Shown in pieces: positions 1 through 5,483 of a DNA stretch of 5,483 nucleotides. How positions within the stretch are numbered: position 1 is the first letter of the stretch; each line of letters starts with the position of its first letter. A model generated the notes under the pieces. The model saw only the letters and a list, made by a program, of their open reading frames with translations. It had not been told where the DNA came from and did not search any database. Source of the DNA: Candidatus Saccharimonadota bacterium. Its GTDB lineage: Bacteria > Patescibacteriota > Saccharimonadia > Saccharimonadales > Saccharimonadaceae. Location of the stretch: contig JAFWHP010000018.1 of NCBI GenBank assembly GCA_017515125.1, forward strand, positions 1 through 5,483, given 5' to 3'. Both the position numbers and the translations under genes were made by a program.

Positions 1-5
1 CAACT

Positions 6-15
6 AAAGGTGGAG
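6..15 (+). promoter_or_regulatory. Ribosome binding site of ruvX-mltG
   Basis: AAGGTGG at 7-13 matches the Shine-Dalgarno consensus AAGGAGG at six of seven bases and lies 6 nt before the ATG at 20; GGAG at 12-15 is a second, closer match. A TAA at 5-7 is in frame with the gene, so no longer start is possible. This supports ATG 20 as the true start. Confidence 0.7.
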
Positions 16-19
16 TTAT

Positions 20-1402
20 ATGAAAGTTATTGGACTTGATGTTGGCGAAAAAAGGATAGGCGTAGCGAAGGCCGATTCCAATACTAGAATTGCGGTGCCA
101 GTAGGGTACGTCGTGGTTGATGGAACGGAATGGCAACAGATCTCACAAATTGCTCGGCTAAATAATACTAATTTATTCGTAGTCGGATTACCGCGAAGTA
201 ATGAGGGAGCGGAGACGGCGCAATCAATATATGTTAGAGATTTCGTGAAAAAACTGACGGAATTAATACCAGGTGCTAGAGTGCGACTCCAAGACGAAAG
301 TTTGACTTCCGTAGTAGCGGAAGAGCGTTTGAAGCAACGCAAAAAACGTTACGAGAGGGGCGACATTGATGCAGAAGCAGCCTCAATTATTTTGCAAGAT
401 TTTCTAGAAGGACTTGGCAGAGGAGCTAAGGAAACTTCGACTGAGCCCGACAATGATGGCCCAAAGCCAAATAGGAGCGAAAAAAGCCGCAAAAAACATA
501 AAATGGGCGGAGTCGCCGTAACGATTATTGCCTTATTGGTAGCAGGGCTTATCGCGGGCGGAGTGACATTTGGTATTGTCTGGTTTAAGAATCAGCGAGC
601 AAAAGAGAGGGAGGAATATTACCGTCAGCTCGAATCCGAAATGGAGGCCAAAACTTTTAATTTCACTATTCGTCCTGGAGAAACTATTTATGAGATAAAG
701 AAACAGCTGGCCGAGGTTGACAGAAATGGTGGACAAACGGAAGGGGAATTACTGCCTAAATACACCGAAGCGGAAATAGAGGCTGGTTTTGCTGCGAATT
801 ATGATTTTAGCTTCCTGAAAGAGCGGCCAGAAGGTGCGACTCTAGAGGGGTATCTCTACCCGGAAACTTACAATTTCTACGGAAACGCAACAGTTGAGGA
901 TATTTTAAAGAGGTTCCTTAGCAAAATGAATGAAGTGATTTCTCAGAACGATTTGATAGCTAAATATCAGGCGCATAATTTATCGTTATTCGAAGGGATT
1001 ACGCTCGCCTCAGTCGTCCAAAAGGAAGCCCCGGCCTCCGAGCAGGCAACGGTGGCGCAGGTTTTCTTGTCGCGCTTGTCTCATGGGATTCCGCTCGGTA
1101 GTGACGTAACAGTGTCTTACGCACTCGACACTGTTGATCCAAGTAGGAGTACGTATTCCGATAATGCCGCTGCCCTTAGTGTAAACTCCTGCTACAATAC
1201 GCGTCTGCATGGGGGCCTGCCATGCGGGCCAATCTCTAATCCGGGGCTTTCTGCGCTTCTGGCAGTCGCTAATCCATCAGACACTTCTTATCTATATTTC
1301 TTGACAGGAGATGACGGTATGATGTATTATAGTTATACAGAGTCTGAGCATAATCAGAATATCTACAGTCATTGCCAGGAGCTCTGTAACGTTTCATTAT
1401 GA
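20..1402 (+). CDS. ruvX-mltG: Fusion protein: RuvX/YqgF Holliday junction resolvase-like domain + MltG endolytic murein transglycosylase
   Basis: This 460-residue protein joins two normally separate enzymes. Residues 1-135 are a full-length RuvX/YqgF RNase H-fold domain (E. coli YqgF is about 138 aa). It has the Asp7 motif GLDVGEKRIGVA, VVGLPRS at 54-60, Glu93 in DESLTS, and Asp117 in DIDAEAASIIL, matching the family's three acidic positions. Residues 136-161 are a charged linker ending in SEKSRKKHK. Residues 163-189 form one membrane helix; the positive N-side predicts RuvX inside and MltG outside. From about 213 comes the MltG region: a LysM-like subdomain, EGYLYPETY near 276-284, the catalytic motif ASVVQKE with Glu336, SDVTVSYAL, YNTRLHGGLPCGPISNPG at 392-409, and EHN at 443-445. 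MltG cuts nascent glycan strands at the membrane. RuvX is linked in other bacteria to Holliday junction or pre-16S rRNA processing; which applies here is unknown. All four cysteines (391, 402, 452, 456) lie in the outer part. Domain calls are firm; function as a fusion is inferred. Confidence 0.93.
   Translation: MKVIGLDVGEKRIGVAKADSNTRIAVPVGYVVVDGTEWQQISQIARLNNTNLFVVGLPRSNEGAETAQSIYVRDFVKKLTELIPGARVRLQDESLTSVVAEERLKQRKKRYERGDIDAEAASIILQDFLEGLGRGAKETSTEPDNDGPKPNRSEKSRKKHKMGGVAVTIIALLVAGLIAGGVTFGIVWFKNQRAKEREEYYRQLESEMEAKTFNFTIRPGETIYEIKKQLAEVDRNGGQTEGELLPKYTEAEIEAGFAANYDFSFLKERPEGATLEGYLYPETYNFYGNATVEDILKRFLSKMNEVISQNDLIAKYQAHNLSLFEGITLASVVQKEAPASEQATVAQVFLSRLSHGIPLGSDVTVSYALDTVDPSRSTYSDNAAALSVNSCYNTRLHGGLPCGPISNPGLSALLAVANPSDTSYLYFLTGDDGMMYYSYTESEHNQNIYSHCQELCNVSL
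1301..1330 (+). promoter_or_regulatory. Candidate internal promoter ahead of the LysM-CHAP gene
   Basis: A perfect -35 box TTGACA at 1301-1306 is followed after 18 bp by TATTAT at 1325-1330, five of six matches to the -10 consensus. It lies inside the end of the mltG coding sequence, about 70 bp before the next start at 1399, and could give that gene an extra transcript with a 5' leader of roughly 60 nt. Because it lies in coding sequence it may be chance. Confidence 0.3.
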
Positions 1403-2472
1403 GAAAACAACGTAAACGATCTAACTTTGATTGGTTAAAGAAGTCTTTGCCTTATGTTTTGGTTGCCATAGTGGTGCTTGGGATTGTTTTTTGGGGGTCA
1501 TTAGACAAACGCAATAACGAAGTTAGTCTAAGTCTGGATACTTTTGCGTCAAATGATTATGACGTGTCGGTTGATCAGATGTCCGAATTATATGTAGTGG
1601 CCGATCTTTCGGATTCTTTGGGGCTAGCATCCGCTACTGACGTGGCTTCGAACTACGTTATCACCACCACAATGCACGATTCGGGGCAGACATCCGCCAG
1701 TAAGCTAGAAAAACCGAATCTGACTAACGTCGCCTCTTCACGTGGCGTAATCGAATACGTAGTAAAAGAAGGCGAGACGCTCGAATCTATTGCCGCAGAG
1801 CGTGGGCTAACAACTGATCAGATTCGCTGGTCAAATGGGATGAAAACTACCGAAGTTTCGACTGACACTGCACTATCCCTACCAAGTACTCCCGGTATAG
1901 TGTATACAGTAAAAAGTGGCGACACGATTGAATCTATTGCAGAAAAATACGGTTCAACGGCGGCAGAAATTACGGCGCTGAACGATCTTGAGGTTAGTGG
2001 AATTTCAGAAGGGGCTAAAATTATTATCAAAAATGGCTCTTTGCCTGAAACAGAACGGCCAGAATATGTTCCGCCAGTGGTCGTAAGGAGATCGACCTAT
2101 ACATACCTCGGTAATACCTCGGAGCGACAGAATATGCGCTCGGAAGGTTATCGATACGATATTGGTGGCGGTCAGTGCGTGAACTGGACGGCTTATAAAC
2201 GACCTGATTTGGTTGCTAGAGGTGTGACTGGGAACGCTAACTATTGGGATGACTCGGCTCGAGCGGCGGGAATTCTGGTCGACCGCACTCCGGCCGCCGG
2301 GGCGGTTTTCCAAACCGATTCGGGATGGGTCGGCCACGTCGGCTACGTCGAGGCAGTGAATCCGGACGGCTCGATTGAAGTTACCGAGATGAACTATGGG
2401 TATACCCCTTATCGAGTAGTAAGATCTACTATCCCCGCCAGTGCGGTTGGCAACTTTAACTACATTCATTAA
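1399..2472 (+). CDS. Membrane-anchored cell-wall hydrolase with two LysM repeats and a C-terminal CHAP domain
   Basis: This 357-residue protein starts with a basic segment (MRKQRKRSNFDWLKK) and one hydrophobic helix at about 17-33, with no obvious cleavage site, so it is probably anchored with its bulk outside. Residues 38-110 are a Ser/Asp/Thr-rich stretch I do not recognise. LysM1 spans about 117-163 (EYVVKEGETLESIA) and LysM2 about 167-211 (VYTVKSGDTIESIA); LysM modules bind the glycan of peptidoglycan. Residues 232-357 are a CHAP (NlpC/P60-like) domain with Cys260 in GGGQCVNWTAY, NANYWDDSA, His313 in GWVGHVGYVE, and Glu330/Asn332 in EVTEMNYG, matching a Cys-His-Glu/Asn catalytic set. Such domains cleave peptidoglycan amides or peptides; the exact bond cannot be read here. 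Cys260 is the only cysteine. The ATG overlaps the upstream TGA as ATGA; the nearest AGGAG (1377-1381) is 17 nt away, so translation is probably coupled to ruvX-mltG. A stop at 1387-1389 excludes a longer start, and the next Met would remove the anchor. Confidence 0.9.
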   Translation: MRKQRKRSNFDWLKKSLPYVLVAIVVLGIVFWGSLDKRNNEVSLSLDTFASNDYDVSVDQMSELYVVADLSDSLGLASATDVASNYVITTTMHDSGQTSASKLEKPNLTNVASSRGVIEYVVKEGETLESIAAERGLTTDQIRWSNGMKTTEVSTDTALSLPSTPGIVYTVKSGDTIESIAEKYGSTAAEITALNDLEVSGISEGAKIIIKNGSLPETERPEYVPPVVVRRSTYTYLGNTSERQNMRSEGYRYDIGGGQCVNWTAYKRPDLVARGVTGNANYWDDSARAAGILVDRTPAAGAVFQTDSGWVGHVGYVEAVNPDGSIEVTEMNYGYTPYRVVRSTIPASAVGNFNYIH

Positions 2473-2498
2473 TTATTTCATGATTCATAAAAGCTATA

Positions 2499-2530
2499 TT
2501 AAAGCGTAAGTTCGAGCGATTTCGCCTTAA
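2499..2530. repeat. Imperfect inverted repeat upstream of the obg promoter
   Basis: Arms 2499-2509 (TTAAAGCGTAA) and 2520-2530 (TTTCGCCTTAA) pair at nine of eleven positions around a 10-nt centre. The right arm covers the place where the obg -35 box would be expected, so it could be an operator. No T-run follows, so it does not look like an intrinsic terminator. In AT-rich spacer DNA a chance match is possible. Confidence 0.25.
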
Positions 2531-2539
2531 TGCCTAAAT

Positions 2540-2557
2540 TATGGTATAATAGCGGTA
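2540..2557 (+). promoter_or_regulatory. Extended -10 promoter giving a probable leaderless obg mRNA
   Basis: TATGGTATAAT at 2540-2550 combines the TRTGN extension with a perfect TATAAT box at 2545-2550. The expected -35 region (about 2521-2527, TTCGCCT) is poor, which is usual when an extended -10 is present. Transcription normally starts about 7 nt after the box, which falls on the A of the ATG at 2557. No Shine-Dalgarno precedes that ATG (AGCGGT only). Together this predicts an mRNA that begins with its start codon. Confidence 0.7.
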
Positions 2558-3882
2558 TGTTTGTAGATATTGCGAAAGTTAGTTTGAAAGCGGGAAAAGG
2601 CGGAGATGGAGCTGTTTCTTTTCGGCGGGAAATATATATTCCAAAGGGTGGTCCTGACGGAGGGGATGGAGGGAAAGGAGGGGATATTGTTTTTCGAGCG
2701 GACAAAGATACTGATACTTTGGTAGATTTTCGTTTTACACCGATTCTGACTGCCGAAAATGGCAAAAATGGTTCAGGAAAGCGGTCGGCCGGCAGAAGCG
2801 GAAAAGATTTAATCGTAGACGTGCCAATTGGTACGATTGTTAAAAAGAACGGCGAGATTATAGCCGATTTTGTTCATGACGGACAGACCGTCATAGTTGC
2901 AAAGGGCGGCTCTGGCGGGTTCGGCAATGCCCATTTTAAAAGCTCCACCAGGCAAGCTCCTCTTATCGCTGAAATCGGAGAGCCTGGCGAAGAGTTTGAG
3001 GCAGAGCTGGAGCTAAAAAGTATGGCGGATGTTGGGCTCGTAGGATTACCCAACGCTGGAAAGTCGACATTTTTGTCAGTGGTATCGAATGCGAAGCCCG
3101 AGATAGCCGATTATGCTTTTACGACTCTAGTCCCTCAGCTCGGCGTTGCAACAGTAGATGATCATGATTTGTTAATTGCTGATATTCCAGGGCTGATAGA
3201 GGGGGCGTCAGAGGGGAAAGGTTTGGGACATGAGTTCTTGAGGCATATAGAGCGTACTGCCGTACTGCTACATTTAATAGATGTATATAATGATGATGCG
3301 GGGGAAACTTACAAAGTAATTCGGGCCGAGCTTGAGAAATACGGAGATTTAGCCTCTCGACCAGAAATAGTTGCGCTAACCAAGTGTGAAGGGGTGGATT
3401 CGGAAATTATCGAGATGCAAATGGCTTCGATACTAAAAACTAACCCTCATGCGAAAGTCTTCGCGATTTCGGCTTCGGCCCACCTGGGTTTGACTGAATT
3501 ATTGCGAGAATTATATCAGAAGAAAGTCGAAGCTCTTCCAGCGAGACAGGTCTCGACCGAGCAAGATGTGACACCAGCAGAGCAAAACGAGAATAGTTTT
3601 AGTGCTGCTACTGACGACATTCCGACCATTTCGCTGAGCCCAGAGGCACTAAAAGACACATGGGAAGTATCAAAGATTGATGAAGAGAGGTTTTTGGTAA
3701 CTGGCGAAAAGATTGAAAAATTTGCTCGGAGAACTGATCTTAATAATTATGCCAGCGTCAACCGTTTAAGGGATATTCTGAAGAAAATGGGAATTAGAGG
3801 CGAGCTAACTTCGCTCGGTGCTAAGCCAGATTCCATCATTGTGATAGCAGACAAAGAGTTCACACTAGTCGAAGACTGGTAA
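2557..3882 (+). CDS. obg: GTPase Obg (CgtA), ribosome assembly
   Basis: This is a 441-residue Obg GTPase, a cytoplasmic protein that binds the large ribosomal subunit and acts in its assembly and in growth control. The Gly-rich Obg fold covers about 1-157 (MFVDIAKVSLKAGKGGDG, PKGGPDGGDGGKGGD). The G domain follows: G1 GLPNAGKS at 163-170, switch FTTLVP at 188-193, G3 DIPG at 209-212 followed by LIEGASEGKGLGHEFLRH, and G5 SASAHLG at 305-311. The G4 position reads TKCE (275-278) rather than canonical NKxD. After an acidic linker (about 320-365) comes a C-terminal OCT domain (about 367-441, ending KEFTLVEDW), which not all Obg proteins have. I chose ATG 2557 over the in-frame ATG 2530 because Obg proteins begin MFVDxxKV and because the -10 box lies between the two ATGs. 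It appears to be transcribed separately from the upstream cell-wall pair and ends 5 bp from the convergent DUF262 gene. Confidence 0.96.
   Translation: MFVDIAKVSLKAGKGGDGAVSFRREIYIPKGGPDGGDGGKGGDIVFRADKDTDTLVDFRFTPILTAENGKNGSGKRSAGRSGKDLIVDVPIGTIVKKNGEIIADFVHDGQTVIVAKGGSGGFGNAHFKSSTRQAPLIAEIGEPGEEFEAELELKSMADVGLVGLPNAGKSTFLSVVSNAKPEIADYAFTTLVPQLGVATVDDHDLLIADIPGLIEGASEGKGLGHEFLRHIERTAVLLHLIDVYNDDAGETYKVIRAELEKYGDLASRPEIVALTKCEGVDSEIIEMQMASILKTNPHAKVFAISASAHLGLTELLRELYQKKVEALPARQVSTEQDVTPAEQNENSFSAATDDIPTISLSPEALKDTWEVSKIDEERFLVTGEKIEKFARRTDLNNYASVNRLRDILKKMGIRGELTSLGAKPDSIIVIADKEFTLVEDW
3864..3880 (+). other. Short hairpin at the 3' end of obg
   Basis: ACTAGTC and GACTGGT form a 7-bp stem in the + strand RNA, with one U-G wobble, around a GAA loop. 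It overlaps the last codons of obg and the first base of the stop. No U-tract follows on either strand, so it is not a typical intrinsic terminator; it might stabilise the 3' end of the transcript. Confidence 0.25.
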
Positions 3883-3887
3883 AGATA

Positions 3888-5483
3888 TTACTCAGAATTG
3901 ATAATCTGGATAAGTTTTTCGATACGATTTTCGCGGTCAACGCTGTCGATACTTTGTTCGAGCGGCATTTCTTGCTTTAGAATATAGCTTTTAAAACCGT
4001 AGTAATCTTCGGTCACTGCGGGGTCTTTTTCGTATATACAAATACTGTGTTTGGTAAAATTGTATCCTTTCTGGCCAATTACTAAGATGTTTTTCTTGGC
4101 ATGAAAGTATTCCAGATAAAGGTATTTCTCGATAGACTCCTGAGCGGCCTTTAGGAACGGGCTATAGGCACTTTCGCTGCAACGGCTCTTGGTCGTAATA
4201 ACGAGTGAATCGTAATTGCCGACCGAGAAGTACTTTCCATAGTAGTCATTGGGTCGGAAAGCCGAATATTTGATATAATAGTATCGCCAATTATAGTCCT
4301 GATTCTTTTCGCATTCGATAAGAAAATGATCAATAATTCCGTCTAGGATTTCTTCAGAGAAATTACGTGAGCTTTTTAGCAGCGCTAAGAGTGTAGCTTT
4401 TGTATTTTCGTAGCCCTCGTTAGAACCATGATGAAAAAGCGTACGCCACGAGTTCAACTCTGAGCTGGAGCCCAACTGATACTGTAAAGTGTAGCGCTTT
4501 TCTTTTTGGGCATAATTATTAATCGCCATCAATGCGCAATTGACTTTATCGAGAGAGCATTGAAATAAATCGGTAAATCTAGGGAACAGTTCAACATTAT
4601 CTACTCCAACTATGCCGATCTGCCCATAAAGTAAATCATGGTCTTCGAGTCTGAAGAGGACTGGTGCGATTTCTGGATGAGCGTTAGTAAGCCAAAGCTT
4701 GGAGGACTCTTCCTCTAATTGATACGCGTTGAAGGACGGCGTGTCGTCGCGATTAATCTCGCCCTTTAGAATTATGCTGTCGATTTGTCGCAAGATGGCT
4801 GGCATACGGTTACCGCCGACACGATTTTCATTATCACTTATTTCGTCGGCGGAATTTTGAATTAGATTATTCACGATACGGATGCGACGCCTAAAGTCCT
4901 CCTCTGACAAGACCGCGCGGCGAGTAATGAGAAGTGTAAAAGCATAGAAAAGGGCCAACTTTGGTAAAGTATACTTTTCGCTAATAGCGGCATCACCAAA
5001 GAGATCAAGATTATTATTGTAGGCACGAGCGCTTAGTTTAATCTTGCCATCAAAGTTGAGAAAGGTGAGGTATTGGGTAAAGAAGCTTTCTAGCGGTTGG
5101 TTTTTGGCGATAGCAGCCCAGCCGTCAAAGAAAGATTCGAGAAAAGAAATATTTGAAGCGACATCCTTAGAACGGTAATTAAAGTATTCATTTAGGAGCC
5201 AAAAACTATCGACGTCTTTACCGTTTAGGGTGTCGCCAGAACGATAGCAAATAATCTGGCACACGAGGTAAAATAGTTTCAGAAATCTCTCGTCAATGGT
5301 ATTTGCAGCATCTTTGTACGACCATAGCAAATCAGTCCAGGTACTATCGATCTTGAGAGCGATTCGCTTGGCGGTTTCTTGACTGGTTTTTTCGAGCTCG
5401 CTTTCAAATTCAGCCTTGAAATTCTCAAATTCAGTCAGTTGTTTACCGCGAGAATTCATCTTGATATATAATTCGTCGGTCAG
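3888..5483 (-). CDS. DUF262 (GmrSD-type) protein, 5' end outside the window
   Basis: The visible 531 residues are the C-terminal part of a DUF262 family protein. An ATG at 5459 is not the start: the frame stays open to the window edge, reading LTDELYIK directly before MNSRGKQLTEFENFK. That junction is the conserved strand-helix near the end of the DUF262 nuclease-like domain (family form: yxxxNSRGxxLTxFExxK). The domain's earlier part, with its DGQQR-type motif, would lie beyond base 5483. The rest is mostly helical and soluble, with no membrane segment. NWRYYYIKY near visible residues 398-406 resembles a W-R-Y-Y-F-x-K-Y stretch I associate with long DUF262 proteins. I see no HNH (DUF1524) signature at the C-terminus, so it may lack the second nuclease domain of GmrSD. 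Relatives include type IV, modification-dependent restriction enzymes and phage-defence proteins such as SspE and BrxU; activity here is inferred. It is convergent with obg. Confidence 0.75.
   Translation of the reverse strand: MTDELYIKMNSRGKQLTEFENFKAEFESELEKTSQETAKRIALKIDSTWTDLLWSYKDAANTIDERFLKLFYLVCQIICYRSGDTLNGKDVDSFWLLNEYFNYRSKDVASNISFLESFFDGWAAIAKNQPLESFFTQYLTFLNFDGKIKLSARAYNNNLDLFGDAAISEKYTLPKLALFYAFTLLITRRAVLSEEDFRRRIRIVNNLIQNSADEISDNENRVGGNRMPAILRQIDSIILKGEINRDDTPSFNAYQLEEESSKLWLTNAHPEIAPVLFRLEDHDLLYGQIGIVGVDNVELFPRFTDLFQCSLDKVNCALMAINNYAQKEKRYTLQYQLGSSSELNSWRTLFHHGSNEGYENTKATLLALLKSSRNFSEEILDGIIDHFLIECEKNQDYNWRYYYIKYSAFRPNDYYGKYFSVGNYDSLVITTKSRCSESAYSPFLKAAQESIEKYLYLEYFHAKKNILVIGQKGYNFTKHSICIYEKDPAVTEDYYGFKSYILKQEMPLEQSIDSVDRENRIEKLIQIINSE

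Noticed and set aside
1..23. 3' end of an upstream gene (a frame closing at TAA 5-7, or one closing at TGA 21-23 with an ATGA overlap)
   Set aside because: At most six or seven codons are visible, too few to identify or to choose between frames. By comparison with Actinobacteria alaS would be a guess only.
16..342. 108-codon minus-strand frame opposite the RuvX domain
   Set aside because: The plus strand carries a complete conserved RuvX domain with a good ribosome site; the reverse frame looks like nothing known.
503..505. Separate start for MltG at Met162
   Set aside because: There is no ribosome site before it, and it would remove the basic residues that orient the membrane helix. The frame is continuous with RuvX.
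1400..1402. Recoded UGA
   Set aside because: TGA here ends the fusion protein right after the normal MltG C-terminus, and the next gene starts in another frame, so the standard code fits.
2005..2469. 154-codon open frame on the minus strand opposite the CHAP domain
   Set aside because: It lies fully inside a gene with clear catalytic motifs, shows no recognisable domain, and has an unusual Arg/Ser/Ile composition expected from an antisense shadow.
2504..2520. SOS-like box (GTTCG half-site) upstream of obg
   Set aside because: Only one half-site is present; the second half of the CGAAC-N4-GTTCG palindrome is missing.
2530..2556. Longer Obg starting at the ATG at 2530
   Set aside because: It would add nine residues (MPKLWYNSG) not typical of Obg, and the -10 box at 2545-2550 lies downstream of that ATG.
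2646..2683. G-rich run with four GGG tracts, a possible G-quadruplex
   Set aside because: It encodes the conserved GGPDGGDGGKGGD repeat of the Obg fold, and the first loop would be 13 nt, so coding constraint explains it.
4271..4279. TGATATAAT, an extended -10 match on the plus strand inside the DUF262 gene
   Set aside because: It arises from the codons of the YYYIK stretch on the other strand, and no start codon or open frame follows at a suitable distance.

Overview
The window looks like chromosomal DNA from a streamlined bacterium. My best guess is Candidatus Saccharibacteria (TM7) or another Patescibacteria (CPR) lineage. The guess rests on domain fusion, tight gene packing (4-nt and 5-nt junctions), a compact cell-wall hydrolase set and a probable leaderless promoter; it is an inference, not a sequence match. 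The standard genetic code fits: TGA works as a stop at 1400-1402, which argues against the UGA-glycine lineages (Gracilibacteria, Absconditabacteria).

Layout. Bases 20-1402 (+) encode one polypeptide that joins a complete RuvX/YqgF Holliday-junction-resolvase-like domain to a complete MltG/YceG endolytic murein transglycosylase through a single membrane helix. Bases 1399-2472 (+) overlap it by ATGA and encode a membrane-anchored protein with two LysM repeats and a C-terminal CHAP cysteine hydrolase domain. After an 84-bp spacer, bases 2557-3882 (+) encode the ribosome-associated GTPase Obg, with all three domains. Its start lies 6 nt after a perfect TRTGN-TATAAT extended -10 box, so its mRNA is probably leaderless. 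Convergent to obg, with only 5 bp between the stop codons, bases 3888-5483 (-) carry the 3' part of a DUF262 (GmrSD-type) gene. Its 5' end lies beyond the right edge of the window.

How the genes fit together. The first two genes form a translationally coupled cell-wall unit. MltG cleaves nascent glycan strands at the outer face of the membrane, while the LysM-CHAP protein is expected to bind peptidoglycan and cut its peptide or amide bonds. The fused RuvX domain would sit on the cytoplasmic side of the same molecule. Obg is a conserved ribosome-assembly GTPase on its own promoter. The DUF262 protein resembles modification-dependent restriction or phage-defence proteins and may mark the edge of an accessory segment continuing past base 5483.

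Most notable points: the RuvX-MltG fusion, the leaderless obg promoter, the unusual G4 motif (TKCE) of Obg, and the truncated DUF262 gene without a visible HNH domain.
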